Made by a program: the position numbers and the translations under genes. A stretch of DNA of 64,000 nt, taken from positions 11,160,001-11,224,000 of the forward strand of contig JASJZH010000006.1 of NCBI GenBank assembly GCA_037178975.1, written 5' to 3'. This DNA comes from Oscheius tipulae (lineage: Eukaryota; Nematoda; Chromadorea; Rhabditida; Rhabditidae). How positions within the stretch are numbered: position 1 is the first letter of the stretch; every line of letters starts with the position of its first letter. A model generated the notes under the pieces. The model worked only from the letters and a program-made list of their open reading frames with translations. It had not been told where the DNA came from and did no database searches. Of the stretch, positions 1 through 11,284 are shown one piece after another.

Positions 1-437
1 TCATACGATTGCAGGTGAGCACCAGAAGCCAGCATTGCGGCAATATGGAACACCATCGGTGGAATTCTGATTTTATACTTTTCACCGCCATGGGAACTTA
101 CTGCAGCGAGTAAAAGTGTATGTAGTTGCTGGGAGAGAGAGAGACATACAGAGTGCAGTAGACATGAAAGAAAATATCCATGGTGACAACAGTCATGAGC
201 ATCATTGGAAGATGCATACTTGGAATTCCAAAGAAAAATGAGTAGCGATTATCAGCTTTCACCAGTAAAGAAGTTTGCAATTTTACCGGGGGAGTTCTCG
301 GATTAGGGTCTAATTACATAGTAACGTCCCTGATTACAGAGTAGCGTTGGAAACGCTCCCGCCTTGGGATTTCCCAACAGAATCTTGCTATGTAAAAAAC
401 AATTTCTTGATCTATGAACACATTTATGGATTTCGCT

Positions 438-3400
438 TTAGAGGCGACTAAGAAGTTCCTGCTTGGCGATTGTCTCCAAATGAACTTCATCAGGACCATC
501 GGCAAGGCGGAGGGATCTGAAATATCTTTGTTAGAAAATGGTATCTCAACATACCGAGCACTGATATAAAATGACGAAAGTGGAGTATCTTCCGTCAATC
601 CCGCAGCTCCATACATCTGCACGGCGCGATCGACCACCGCCAATGCCGTATTAGGCGCAACTACTTTGATCATTGCAATTTCAGCCTTTGCCTCCTAAAA
701 AGTGTTTTTTTACGAAACAATGAATGTCGGACCTTTGCTCCTAAAGTATCAATCATATGAGCAGCTTTCAGGACCAAAAGACGGGCCTGTTCAACTTCAC
801 AACGGCTACGAGCCAAATCCTTCCGAACTGAATCAAATTCTTGCAGTTTCTTGCGGAACGCGATTCTGTAGCTTATCTGAAAAATCTTTAACGTTTATCA
901 TAATACTAAACAGCACCCTTTCTTTCATTAAATCAATGGCTCTTTCAGCGTGACCAATTAGTCTCATGGCATGGTGGATTCGACCTGGACCGAGTCTTCC
1001 TTGGGCAATTTCAAAGCCACGTCCTTCTCCAAGCAGCATGCTTGATTCGGGGACTCGAATATTTGTGAAAAGTACCTCGCAGTGTCCGGCTAAAAAAACT
1101 TATCAAGCTAAGAGAAAGTGGAAACCTGGTGGATCCTGTGCCCCCAAGACATGGAGATTGCGAACGATTTGAACGCCCTTGGCTTTCAATGGAACAAGAA
1201 TCATTGACTGTTGAGCTAGGCGAGATTTCTGTAAGTTTTTGTATACTCATGACGAAGCTCAAAATGGTACCTTTTCTCCTGCCACTTGGCCCATAAAGAC
1301 ACATATCTCGCAGTCTGGATGAGCAGCATTCGAAGTAAACCATTTTCGGGCGTTGATAACGTACTCGTTTCCCATTTTCACGATGGAACCCTAAAACATA
1401 ATAAGAGAGACATGAGATATCATACTTGAATGTTTGTGGCATCACTGCTAGCCACGTCTGGTTCCGTCATAGCGAAACAGCTTTTGATTTTTCCGGCCAG
1501 TAGAGGAGTCAGCCATTGTTTCTTTTGCTCGTCCGTCCCATACTTGATAAGAACCTCCATATTTCCAGTGTCGGGAGCCTGGCAGTTGAAAACTTCCGGA
1601 GCGTAGACGGATCTTCCCATCACCTCACAAATATGAGCGTATTCGACATTGGTCAGTCCAGCTCCGTATTTTTCATCGGGATCAATGTGCTCCGAAATGA
1701 AGAGATTCCAAGCTCCAAGAGTTTTGGATTTTTCCTAGAAATTCATTACCATTTTTTTTAAAACGCGTACCTTTAGCTTTTCTAGCTTGGGATTGGGTGT
1801 CCATTTATTATCTCCAATGTAGTACCTGTTTAGTTCATGTTCCAATGGTATGATGTCGTTGTGAACAATATCTCTGACGATGCTATAGAATTTCTTGGCT
1901 TTCTCGGAAAGAACAGACGGGGCCACCAGAAGAGCACCTGAACATCAGTATAGAATATGTTCAAGAAAGTCCCACCAAATTTGTTGTGCTCGTCGATCTG
2001 CTTAATCAGCGTCAAGCCGTGCGATGCAAGAATTCTCGGAACTGGAGCCAACTTCCCAGCATCGGTCGAAGAGGCATTTTTCATCAAAGATCTCATGTAA
2101 ACTCCTGAAGCAACAAAGTTATTAACAATGTAACATTTACCTTGGATAATACTAGCAAAACGGAAAATTACAAAAGCTATATAGAAAATCCATGTTTTCG
2201 TGTCAATTGGTGACTGCTTGACAAGCTTGCTGTATACTTCGAGACATTGTGTCACGTTAGGAATGCCAAGATCTCTGAGCTGGGTCTCGTTCAAATAACC
2301 CATCCCTCTTAGGCTCTAAATTAGTCTATTTTGTATTTATCAATTAACGTACAGAGTTCCGTGAAGGATTATAGTGGGTGAATAAGAAAGTGGCCAGGTC
2401 TGAGAGTGGATCTCCAATAGTACTGATTTCCCAATCCAAAACAGCAATCACTCTGTTTTCCGTGGGATGGAAGATGAGGTTGTCTAGCCTAAAAATTTTG
2501 AATAGGCGTGAAGATCATCAAACTACCTAAAATCTCCGTGAACAATGGTTGTTGCAGAATTCTTCGGCATGTTGTTTTCCAAGAATTTGATCAGATTGTC
2601 AATTTCCAGTATTTCTTCAGTTTTGGCCATGTTATAGTTTCCGATCCAACGCTTCAAGTTCCGCTCCATATAACCGTCTAAACATTCAAGCATGTTGCAA
2701 ATTAGAAATGTCCTACCACTTCTTCCATACTCGGACAATCCAAGTTGTTTGAAGTCAACGGAATGTATCCTGGCTAGTACACTCAACGCCTCCCTAAATT
2801 TGAGCTAGATAGCAATATCATGAGCTACCTGTAAATCTCGTCTCGATCTCTGCTGCTCATGCCAGGCAATAGGGGGTCAAGGAAGAGACGGCCTTTTGTG
2901 TACTCCATCAGATAGAAAGGAGTGTCGAGAAGACTGGGAATAAGAATCAACATTTAACACTTTTGGAAAAAGAAAAATACTATAGTTTCAATCACTTACT
3001 TTTCCTCGTAGAGCAGAACTTTAGGTACCGGAATATGACCGTTCAAGGCTTTAAGAATTTGGAACTCTCTGTCAACCTGATGAGCTTTCGGCAAGAGCTT
3101 GCCGCTCTACAATCAGAAAATTCTGAGCAACCTCAGTCGACTTACCGGCTTCTTTCTTAGAACAAGTTCTTTTCCTCCGAATTTGGTATAATAGGTTGGA
3201 TTGCTCTGTCCATGCCGGAACTTTCGCAAAGTGATTGTCTCCCCATGTAGACCTAACTTGGCTGTTAAAAACTTCATCAGCGTGGTCTCGTCCAAACGTT
3301 CTCCTGAATATCTATTTCAAATTGTCCTCGCGTCTCTGTCTGTCTGTTGGAAGCCGTTTGATCCGTTTGAGGTCAGTAAAGTGTCATTTTGTAGAGTTCG

Positions 3401-4892
3401 ATGAGCAGAGCAAGAATATAAAATGATAAAAGCGGAAAATTGGGGTTTCACCGCGATTTCAACAAAAATCGAGTTTTCGAGCAAAAAGTAGGAAGTAGAT
3501 TCAACACATGAGGGATAGAATGTGGGTTCAAAGAATGGGAAGTTAGTTCTAAGGTTTGGGAGTAGGTGAAGAAATAGGAAGCGGGTTCAAGGAATAGGAA
3601 GTATGAGATACAACAGATGGAAAGTGAGTTCATAGGATTGGAATTGAGCGGAAAATGATTTTGATAGTGTGTTCGAGGGAATTTGATTCAAAAGATAGAA
3701 AGTGAGTCCAACGTATAGAAGTGGGGGAAGCGGATTCATAAGATAGGAGCCTGTTCAGAGGATGGATGACAGAATTGATAGTAGATTGATTTAAAATAGA
3801 AACATTTTGTAGAGTTCGATGAGCAGAGAAAAACTCGAAATGAGCTGAGCAATCTTCATGTAAAATTGCTGTTGACCACATTTTAAGTCGGTGTTAGCGC
3901 AAAAGTTTTCAGAGTCGCTACACGAACGGTGTGACTATTGTCTTCAGCAATCGTTTTACTGGCTAATGGACAACTTTGTTAAAATAAACAAAAAGGGAAG
4001 CTAACTTTGAATGCATTCTCTTGTCTCCGGTGGGAAGTCGTTGCTAAGCCCGAGTATTTTTTTCACTTCTGCTGCAGCTTGTTCTGGTGATGTGACCTGA
4101 GACACGATATTAAGTGACCGATTCAAAGATTGCTTGGGTGAAAATGAAAGATTTACTTTGATAGTATGAGTTCCCAGTTGTCTTGCGGGCTTAAGATTAA
4201 CTCCCAGATCATCGAGGAAGATGCATTCTTCCGGACGAGCCTGAAGTTGCACATAACTGATAAGACTACCTAAAAAGTACCTTGATTCTTTCACACGCCA
4301 GGTGATATATGGCGTTGTCCGGTTTCCTCAGACCCACTCGACAAGATTCGACAATTTGGTCAAAGAACTGTTTCACTGCTTCTGGAATGGTAGCTACACG
4401 CCTAGCTCGATCTGCGTAAAAGTTATTGGTCACAAGAATTGTTTTGATTCCAGCTGAGCGAAGAGTCTATGTGTTTGTTTTTGGACTGATACTCAAGATC
4501 TTACAGTTAAAAGTTCGACCATTTCGGGAAAAATTGGAAAATCCTTGACTTCGTAGACAAAGGAGGAAAACAGTGGAATGGTGTCGCCTTCGCGATTGTT
4601 CTGAAAATTTTGCATTAAGCTAAAGTCAAAAACTACCGTTTCATTGTAGTAGTGAGTGAAAAGCGGCTCGAAATCTTCACAAGTAGTTGCACCTTTCTCC
4701 AGCAATTTATAATTCTCTTTTGCTTCAGTCTCTAGCAGTGTTCGAGCTATGGTCCCATGAAGAAGATTATACTGGTCTTCCAGCCCTAATATTGTCGATA
4801 TGAGTGCACACAAAACCTTTACATTCCCATTTTGCCATAGGTGCAGGAACGAGAACACCTCCAAGATCGAATATGACAGCCTTGATGGTCAT
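438..4892 (-). CDS. ACAD10: ACAD10-like protein: HAD hydrolase + APH kinase + acyl-CoA dehydrogenase fusion
   Basis: Multi-exon gene. The start at 4892 gives a HAD N-terminus ([16 protein letters not shown]), and spliced exons continue through a second HAD motif ([11 protein letters not shown], about 4210-4250). From about 3295 follows an aminoglycoside-phosphotransferase/choline-kinase-like domain with the catalytic loop [13 protein letters not shown] (about 2520-2560) and VLDWE (about 2430). From about 1926 comes a complete acyl-CoA dehydrogenase domain, including [18 protein letters not shown] (about 1440-1500), [23 protein letters not shown] (seen in part, about 980-1040) and a C-terminus ending KQELLSRL. 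This domain order is that of the ACAD10/ACAD11 family, which takes part in fatty-acid or 4-hydroxyacid catabolism in mitochondria or peroxisomes. The first HAD motif reads DLGG, as in ACAD10, not DxD. Exon 1 joins exon 2 through a 37-base intron. An acceptor-like TTTTTTAG lies just upstream of the ATG, so a trans-spliced leader or an upstream exon is possible. Identity is sure; some exon edges are approximate. Confidence 0.93.
3325..3425 (+). repeat. Dispersed repeat copy (ctgtctgtctg ... ttttgtagag)
   Basis: The copy begins with tctgtctgtctg, then an aagccg-type segment, and ends near cattttgtagagttcgatga. A related copy is at 12045-12165, and its tail recurs at 3800-3850. The shared order of blocks argues for one short interspersed family, possibly the tail of the tRNA-derived element described at 5315. 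No coding potential. Confidence 0.5.
3480..3760. repeat. Degenerate tandem repeat inside the ACAD10-like gene
   Basis: This stretch lies in the large intron between the HAD and kinase parts of the ACAD10-like gene. Short units built around ggaagt / gggttcaa / ggaatagg recur every 25-40 bases with many substitutions. No protein of that gene family reads through it. At about 3325-3425 and 3800-3850 it is flanked by copies of a dispersed sequence containing cattttgtagagttcgatga. Confidence 0.6.
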
Positions 4893-5068
4893 AGCTAAAA
4901 AAACATCTGGTAAGAAAGTTAGCGAACAGGGAGAGAGCGAATGTAGCGAAAACCCTTATCACTAGCGCAGCCGTATTTTGGTTGTTGTGCAGCGAGTAGA
5001 CTCTAGCAAGGGGGCGCGACAAGAGGTACAATGTCCATGCACAAATCAGAAAATTTATCGATTTTACA

Positions 5069-7001
5069 CTACAAATGTACAGTGCCGATTAGCCGAGAGA
5101 GGAATGACAAAAAGATGGCAATACTGGGAGCAATGAAGATTGCCTGAAAATACATAAGCACAAAGCAAAAGTATAGTAAACCATATGGTACGTGAGTCGT
5201 CCTATTGGAATAGCATTTATCAAAAACATTCTGGAGCTGCCGCTACTTCTGTCCATAAACATTCTGTACGAACTGAGGATCTAGAAAAATTTGATCCATT
5301 CTATTAAAAAGCTGTTGTGTATGTCTGTCTGTATGGCAAATCTCGTCCAGAGCAAAGAGAAAATGCTGGCGCAGACTCGAACCCGGGTCGCTCGGATGGC
5401 AAGCGATCGCTCTGCCACTGCGCCACAAAAACCAAAAAGAGGCAGCACACATCTGTAGGCCGGGCCAGTTTGGCCTATCCGCCATTCTTGTTCTATTGGT
5501 TTTTCTGAATTACCCTTTGGTCAGTTGCTAACGGGAGCGTCACATCGTCCAGCAGTATGGCTTGAGTTTGATGAATCTGTATACAAATTAGTCGAACCTT
5601 TTAAAACGTTACCGTTTCTTGTACTTTTCCTGGCTCCCCGATGATGACCATCACCATGCCCACAGAAATGGGATTCCAGAGAGACAGGAGAACAAGGTAT
5701 GGAAGAGTGAGTAGACGATTGAAACTGAACAGTTTAGCTTAAAAAACCTGTGTTTTTACCTCATCAACGTGTAAGTCGAGGAAGCCATCGTAACCACGGC
5801 AGAAAGCCCGCAAACCATGGCCAATTTTCCTAAATGAGCATTCGCATGTTGCAAAAGAGCCATGAGATCCAGGTGCCTACGTCCGTAGGCTGCGAAAACG
5901 TCGGGTAGCTGAACTTTATATAATTTAGCACCAATCTGCGACATCGCTCTGGATAAAGTTAGGAGTGTCGAAGTGTCAAAACTGAGGACAATCGAAAGAC
6001 TTCAGAAATTTGACTGACGTTTTTACATATTAGACAGACTCATGTTTATTAGATCGACTACTTCGCTGTTGCGTACGCATTTTCGTGCAAACGCAAAAGG
6101 CTTCCGACGAACGGACGGCCGGAGACATTTTATTTTAAAGATTTTTGAGCTCACCGTGAGCTGCTGCGACCTGGACGCTTTCACTAGCTCTTCATTGAAA
6201 TATGTCATTTCGCGACGAAGGTGCTCGTGAGCCAGCCAATAGATAGAAGTTGCTATAGCGGAAACAACACCCATCCACAGATAGACAACTGGCAGGGCAC
6301 CATACATATTCTTCCAACTGACCGAAAATCTAGAAAAATGAAACGCTGTAAGAACTTTTACAAACCTCGTCGGGTGAGCGGTCATATTGAATGTTGGTAG
6401 AGTTGGATGATAAAGTATTTCCTTCATCGAGGTAAGAACCCATGTAGCTACCAAAAGAATGCTAAATATCATCGCTTTCATTATCGGAATCCGAAAATTG
6501 TCGATTGCATCATTGGGCAGAACCTAAAAACTGTTTTACAAAATTGCATTGCAGCTAACTCTAAGTGTTCTGAGCCTCCCAAGCTCTCTTTGAAACGTCT
6601 CCAAGAAGCCCTTTTTAGTCCAGGAAGCCAGACATAGTCCCGAAGTCAGAGCGTAGATGGATAATGCCAAAAGTATGTTCAGATCCGACCATAGAACCGT
6701 CAGCGGCTGAACCGGTAATGTTGAACTAGTAATTGAATGGCTTACCTTGGCCTCACGGAAGAGTGTCAATGCCACGGCGACGAGGAAAAACGAGCTCAGT
6801 AGCACACATACTGTCGTTGTGACAATTAACAAGGCCCGTTTGCCTTTACTACAGGTGTGATTCAAGTCGAAGCCGCTCCATTGGAGGGCGAGTTCAAAAG
6901 GACCGGCTACTTGAGGTACACCCTTCAAACAGACACAGGTACAGTTTGTTCATAAAACTCACCGGTTCGATAACAACTTTGGGACCAGGAACAAAATCCA
7001 T
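5069..7001 (-). CDS. Insect-type gustatory-receptor-like seven-transmembrane protein, copy A
   Basis: Spliced protein of roughly 400 residues with about seven hydrophobic segments. The start is ATG at 7001 (MDFVPGPKVVIEP). Further exons give QVAGPFELALQWSGFD, then TWVLTSMKEILYHP, then IYWLAHEHLRREMTYFNEEL, then RRHLDLMALLQHANAHLGKLAM, seen across 5760-5900, then VIIGEPGKVQET. The last exons end in a hydrophobic tail (AIFIAPSIAIFLSFLSRLIG) with stop at 5069-5071. The long cytoplasmic loop followed by an RRHLDLMxLL...HLGK segment and a late helix resembles insect gustatory receptors and nematode GUR/LITE-1-type proteins, which are inverted-topology sensory channels or receptors in the plasma membrane. 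It is a tandem paralogue of the gene at 7695-9348, with matching exon boundaries. Ligand and exact subfamily cannot be told from sequence. A SINE-like insert lies in a late intron. Confidence 0.8.
5315..5430 (-). repeat. tRNA-derived SINE-like element in an intron of receptor A
   Basis: On the minus strand the sequence from 5425 to 5367 starts tggcgcagtggcagagcg, a good polymerase III A box, and then has gcgacccgggttcgagtc, a good B box. Its ends, tggcgca and tgcgcca, are complementary over 7 bases. The T arm does not fold as in a normal tRNA, so this is a tRNA-derived repeat and not a functional tRNA gene. A tail with tgtctgtctg follows. Related B-box sequences occur near 24807-24850 and 38305-38375. 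Confidence 0.6.
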
Positions 7002-7056
7002 GATTACGAGAACTGAAACAAAAAGTTGGATCCTATCTACAAACAAAGGCGGCCGC

Positions 7057-7522
7057 TTAGGTTGGTTCGTAAGAGTGGAAAATGCGCTGGGCGCGTGTGT
7101 GAGGCGTCATCTCGGACGAGTGACCATAGCCGCTTCGAGAAAAGACAACAAAGCTGCGCCTTTTGGGTCTGTGAACCTGGACCAGCTCATTTTTGGGACA
7201 TTGTGAATATTCTAAAGCCAAGGAAGCGCGGCAGCAAGCGTGTAGCCTATCATAAGGGAAGTACTTAAGTGGCTCTCCAGTCAAACCATCTGGCCACCGG
7301 TTTTGTCCTAAAGCGAGAGATATATGCAGAGAAAAAAGAAGTCAGATTCTGTTTGAATATGCGCATGGCCATATGAAAAGAGGGATTTGCGCACTGGGCA
7401 GTCAACGTGATCCAGTAATAACCGGCACTTGGCCGGCCACACTGACAGCCGGTCACTTTGGCCGCGCAAAGAGGCAGTAGTTCTGAAATAATGATGGACA
7501 CAAATAGGAGCATCGATGTCAA
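7057..7522 (-). CDS. Tentative small secreted cysteine-rich protein
   Basis: A reading frame from ATG at 7522 begins with a convincing signal peptide (MTSMLLFVSIIISELLPLCA) followed by KVTGCQCGRPSAG. A GT-AG intron whose donor lies in the GCCGGTTATT stretch near 7424 would fuse it in frame to an exon reading GQNRWPDGLTGEPLKYFPYD. That exon has a CC pair and a single C, and ends at 7057. This gives a peptide of roughly 115 residues. It fills the gap between the two gustatory-receptor-like genes on the same strand. I recognise no family, and the exon join is a guess. It could also be non-coding. Confidence 0.3.
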
Positions 7523-7694
7523 GACAACGTGACATGCCGACGGTCCACCACAAATAGAATTAGGCGGGAGAGGATATATTCTGCAGGATCGTATGCACGC
7601 CCAAGGTTACAGGCATAGTTCAATGGGCCGTAATGTGTAGCATTATGTAGAAAGTTTATTTACCCGGTGGGTAACAATAGGAAAGATTCTTTTT

Positions 7695-9348
7695 TCAGAC
7701 TTGAATGACACCCGCAAGTTTGGCGCAGAAGGCCAGGAGGGACGCGAGATTGGGCACAAGGAACAGTACCTAAAAATGGTTGGTTGACTTAAAAACAGTA
7801 TTCTACCCAATGCGCCGTTTTCCTGTGAACTGGAATAGCAGAGAGAAGGAACATTTTTGATGAATTGTCACATCTGTCTATGAACAAACGGTAGCAGCTG
7901 AGGGATTTCTGTTCAACAGTATTTGGCAAGTCAGCATCTTCAAGAAGAATCTTTTTTGTAAGGTGTACCTGAAAGTTTGTCTCGAAATTAAGCTTTTAGG
8001 TCGCACTTGTTTCTGAATTTTGCCCGGCTCTCCCACTATTACTGTCAACGAATGAGCAACGATCAGATTCCAAATACTGAGCAGTACCATATAAGCAGGA
8101 CTCAAATGTTTCAAAAATCTGAAAACACTAGTAGAAGTCTCTATTAGAAGTCTTCTCACCCCATCGTGATATAGATGGAAAAGCACATTGCCGAGCCTGC
8201 CGTGAAGCCATTGATCATGGCCATTTTTCCTAGATGAAAGTTCATGAGAGTAAGCAGGTTCATCAGGCCGCGATGACGACTACCGAACTGCACGAAGATT
8301 TCAGTGTTCTACGAGAAAAATAAGATTTCAATTTATCCCAGTTACCGTAAAATCGTGAGTTTCCGAAGCTTTTTTCAGTTCTTCATTGAAGTATTCAAAC
8401 TCCCTGCGCAGATGCTCATGCGCCAGCCAGTAGATGCAAGTTGCAATGCAAGAAACCAGGCCCATGTAGATGTAAATGACGGGCTGAGATCCAAAAAGGT
8501 TTTCCCTGGCTATATGAAATCTATAAACTCATTTTTTTCAAGACAAGCATCTAGAAGTTAACTCTTTATACTCAGTCCCATTGTAATCCGCTTTGGTAGT
8601 CTGGTACAGTACTCCTTTGAAAGCTGAGATAATCCAACTTATCAACATTATCACGCTGAAGACAAGGCATCCAATCCTCTGCTTTTTGTAATTGTCCAGC
8701 TGTTCGTTTGGCAGACGCTGAAATCGTCACTGATAAGTTTTTCCCATATAGCCTACCCTAAACGTTTTCATTCTCGCCAGTTCCGCCTCAAAGGCCACTA
8801 TGAAGCCGTTTTTTGTCCAGGCCATAAGACAAATGGTGCAAGCGAAAGCATAGGCACACATGACCATTGACAGATTTTGATCAGCCCATCTGACGGTGAA
8901 CGGCTGAAAAGAGTCAGCACACGTCTACTGCTGGTCCTACCAGCTGTTCCTCGCTTCCCGGTAGAACAATGGCAAGGAAGAAAATGAAGCAAATAAGAAC
9001 AGACATGAGAATCCGAATAGTTTTGATGGCATTGGTAGAGGTTGCGTTACTGCGCCAATCGAATCCAGAAAATCTCAAAGGATACTCGAATGGACCGGCT
9101 AGATCAGGCTCCTGAATATAATAGTTGCAGCCTGATTGCGAACTCTTACAATCTCGCTGTTAAATTTTGTATCTGGAAGGAACTCCATTCGTGCAGGATC
9201 TGAAACATGCAGATGATTTATCGTGAAAGAAATGACGGAGTTGTTCGCCGAATTTGCACAGCGATCAACTGCGCAACAGAGCAAAAAAATGGTTGGTAAC
9301 AAAGGTGGAGGTGAATCAGAGACAGTGGCAATTACCGTCAGACATCAT
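7695..9348 (-). CDS. Insect-type gustatory-receptor-like seven-transmembrane protein, copy B
   Basis: Tandem paralogue of the receptor gene at 5069-7001. The start is taken at ATG 9348; an internal ATG at about 9190 (MEFLPDTKF) aligns with the start of copy A. Exons encode DLAGPFEYPLRFSGFDWRS, TKNGFIVAFEAELARM, IYWLAHEHLRREFEYFNEEL, SRHRGLMNLLTLMNFHLGKM, TVIVGEPGKIQKQ, SCYRLFIDRCDNSSKMFLLS and the tail NLASLLAFCAKLAGVIQV, with stop at 7695-7697. About seven hydrophobic segments are visible. Blocks such as WLAHEHLRRE, the ExGK/IGEPGK segment and the SxYRxFxDR block are shared with copy A, and introns interrupt both genes at the same places. The role is inferred as a sensory receptor or channel of the gustatory receptor-like family; the ligand is unknown. 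Confidence 0.8.
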
Positions 9349-10193
9349 TCGTGTAGCGTATCGGATTGAACTCTCGATGATGCCAGGCGCTCGTAGGTTA
9401 AAAGGGGGTCTGGTTTTCGGTGCCGACTAAACGAGGCGTGTCACAAAAATCATGGACAATTGGAAGTTGAACTATCGGTCCAGATGAATCATCGTTTTGT
9501 TTGAGTGGAGCAGAAATCATAAATTCGCAGGGGAGCGAGACAGATAGTCTGCTTGCTTTTTTCAACAAACATCAGACACAAACAGAACATTTTCTTTGAG
9601 TTGGTAGTCTGTTGGAAAGGCGGAAACAGCCTCTCCGAGATGGTAGATGTACTTTTACTTTTACTAGTTGTCCTTATTCTTTGACAAAATCCTTCAGATT
9701 TGGCACATACTTTTTATGTTCAATCATATCAGGGCTTTGAACTGAATTAGTTTAATGGATTGAGCCTTACTATGCTGGTAACCGCTGATTTTCCCAAAAA
9801 ATATAAGATTCGGTTTTCTAAACGGCTGTCCAATAATTTATCATAAGAACAGATAAAGTATATATTGCGAATTCTGATTTTCATCGCGCGCAAATGGAAT
9901 AGGAAGAAAACGGAAGATCAAAACTGAAACCATAAGTAATCACAAAATACTATTGGTCAAAAGTTCTTATCATCCAAAGACTTGTTAAAAATAAGCACAG
10001 ACGATTTACCAATAACAGAAATGATAAGGGTGCTCAGGCTGTCTGCCGTGTTATATAGTTCTCGTTTATTTGGATGGGATCGCGCTTCCTCTCCCGATCA
10101 CAGAATATGACTCATTGGGCAAGTGCAGTTTTCCCTCTAAAGCGCAAGCGGCTCAAATCACAAGATCACAATAATGGCATGCAAACGATTTAC
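9349..10193. other. Intergenic region, no gene seen
   Basis: AT-rich sequence between the start of receptor B and the end of TMEM53-like gene 1. I see no long reading frame with splice support and no RNA gene. It probably holds the promoter of receptor B and the 3' UTR of the TMEM53-like gene. Confidence 0.5.
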
Positions 10194-11284
10194 TCATAGT
10201 TTGGCTTGAGACCGTATTTTTGTCAGAAAGCGTTCCATTAGCTGGCTGTACTCTTGTGGATATCGTCGCCAGTGCTGAACATGCTCCGAGTCCTGAACCC
10301 CAAACTAATCCCTCAAAACTGATGCGAATAACCTTAAAATGGAGCTCCTCAACATGCTTGCCCCTTTTCCTTTGAAGTGTGGCAAACTCTTCTATGGCTC
10401 TGAAAATTGTCGTTCAAATACAAAATTGAGAATGCTTACTCGGCCTTACAGACGTCATCGGCATCTGAATAAACAAACGACAAGAAATGGGGTATGTCAG
10501 GGCAAGAAAGAAGGAAGTCGAAGGTGTCCATGTAACTGTTATCCCAACCAAAAAACTGATTTCGTTCTAGCTGGAAATGTTGAGATGGTATGGAGATGAT
10601 AAAGTCTAACCGTTACAAAATACTTGGCCACTGCAACGGCTTGCCCCAGTTTTTCCATTTTGTAACCTATTGCACCTTTCCAATCAAACTGTGCGATGCG
10701 GTCAGCATTAGAGTAGTCCATCACCTTCATATAGGTTACGATGGCATCGAAATCGAATCGAGCGGGAGCACTGAAAAAGTAAAAATTTTCGGAAAAAGCA
10801 AAAGTTAACCTGTCAAAGATTATGCCCCTTGTGTTTTTAAGCACATGTAGATCAGGGTACTGTAATTGAAGACTACACAAAGTGAACACTCCGTTCATAC
10901 TGAAGCAGTGGATTGCAAGCTGTCCTTTAGCCAATGCCTTTCGAACATGTTCAGCCAGCGAGGAAACTTCTCGAGTGTACTGAATTTATTTCAAAAATAA
11001 GTTGCAATAAGTGTCGAAGGTTGGTTTGAAAGGTAAGAATCAATTAGACGCCCACCTTGAGTTCTCCCCAAGCTCTCGAAGACAAATTGGCGGTGAAACT
11101 GATGGTGTCAAAGCTAAATTCTACTTTGTAACAGCTTTACAAAAAGTATATACCCCTTTTTCTGATACAGTTGTGCATATTTGTCTAATAGGTGAGTTTT
11201 CGCACCGGCCCAGCCTAGTAAGACGATCACCAGATCTTTGTTACCTGCTGCGTTCTTGAAAAACTGGCTGGTCGCTTTTGGCAT
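10194..11284 (-). CDS. TMEM53-like (DUF829) alpha/beta-hydrolase-fold protein, paralogue 1
   Basis: The start at 11284 gives MPKATSQFFKNAAG and then the hallmark VIVLLGWAGAKTHLLDKYAQ. Following exons read FDTISFTANLSSRAW, then HCFSMNGVFTLCSLQLQYPD with a nucleophile-elbow-like S-M-N-G, then FVYSDADDVC (candidate Asp) and finally DSEHVQHWRRYPQEY (candidate His), with stop at 10194-10196. TMEM53/NET4 is a nuclear-envelope protein of the DUF829 family with an alpha/beta-hydrolase fold. Its biochemical activity is not settled, although in mammals it affects signalling in bone cells. A second copy lies on the other strand at 53888-55309. Introns are about 38-75 bases with clear GT-AG ends, and six positions match the second copy in place and phase. 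Confidence 0.85.

Noticed and set aside
98..280. Open frame on the minus strand with hydrophobic residues
   Set aside because: No start, splice or motif support; lies downstream of the ACAD10-like stop.
5367..5425. Functional tRNA gene
   Set aside because: A and B boxes and complementary ends are present, but the T arm and anticodon arm do not fold properly.
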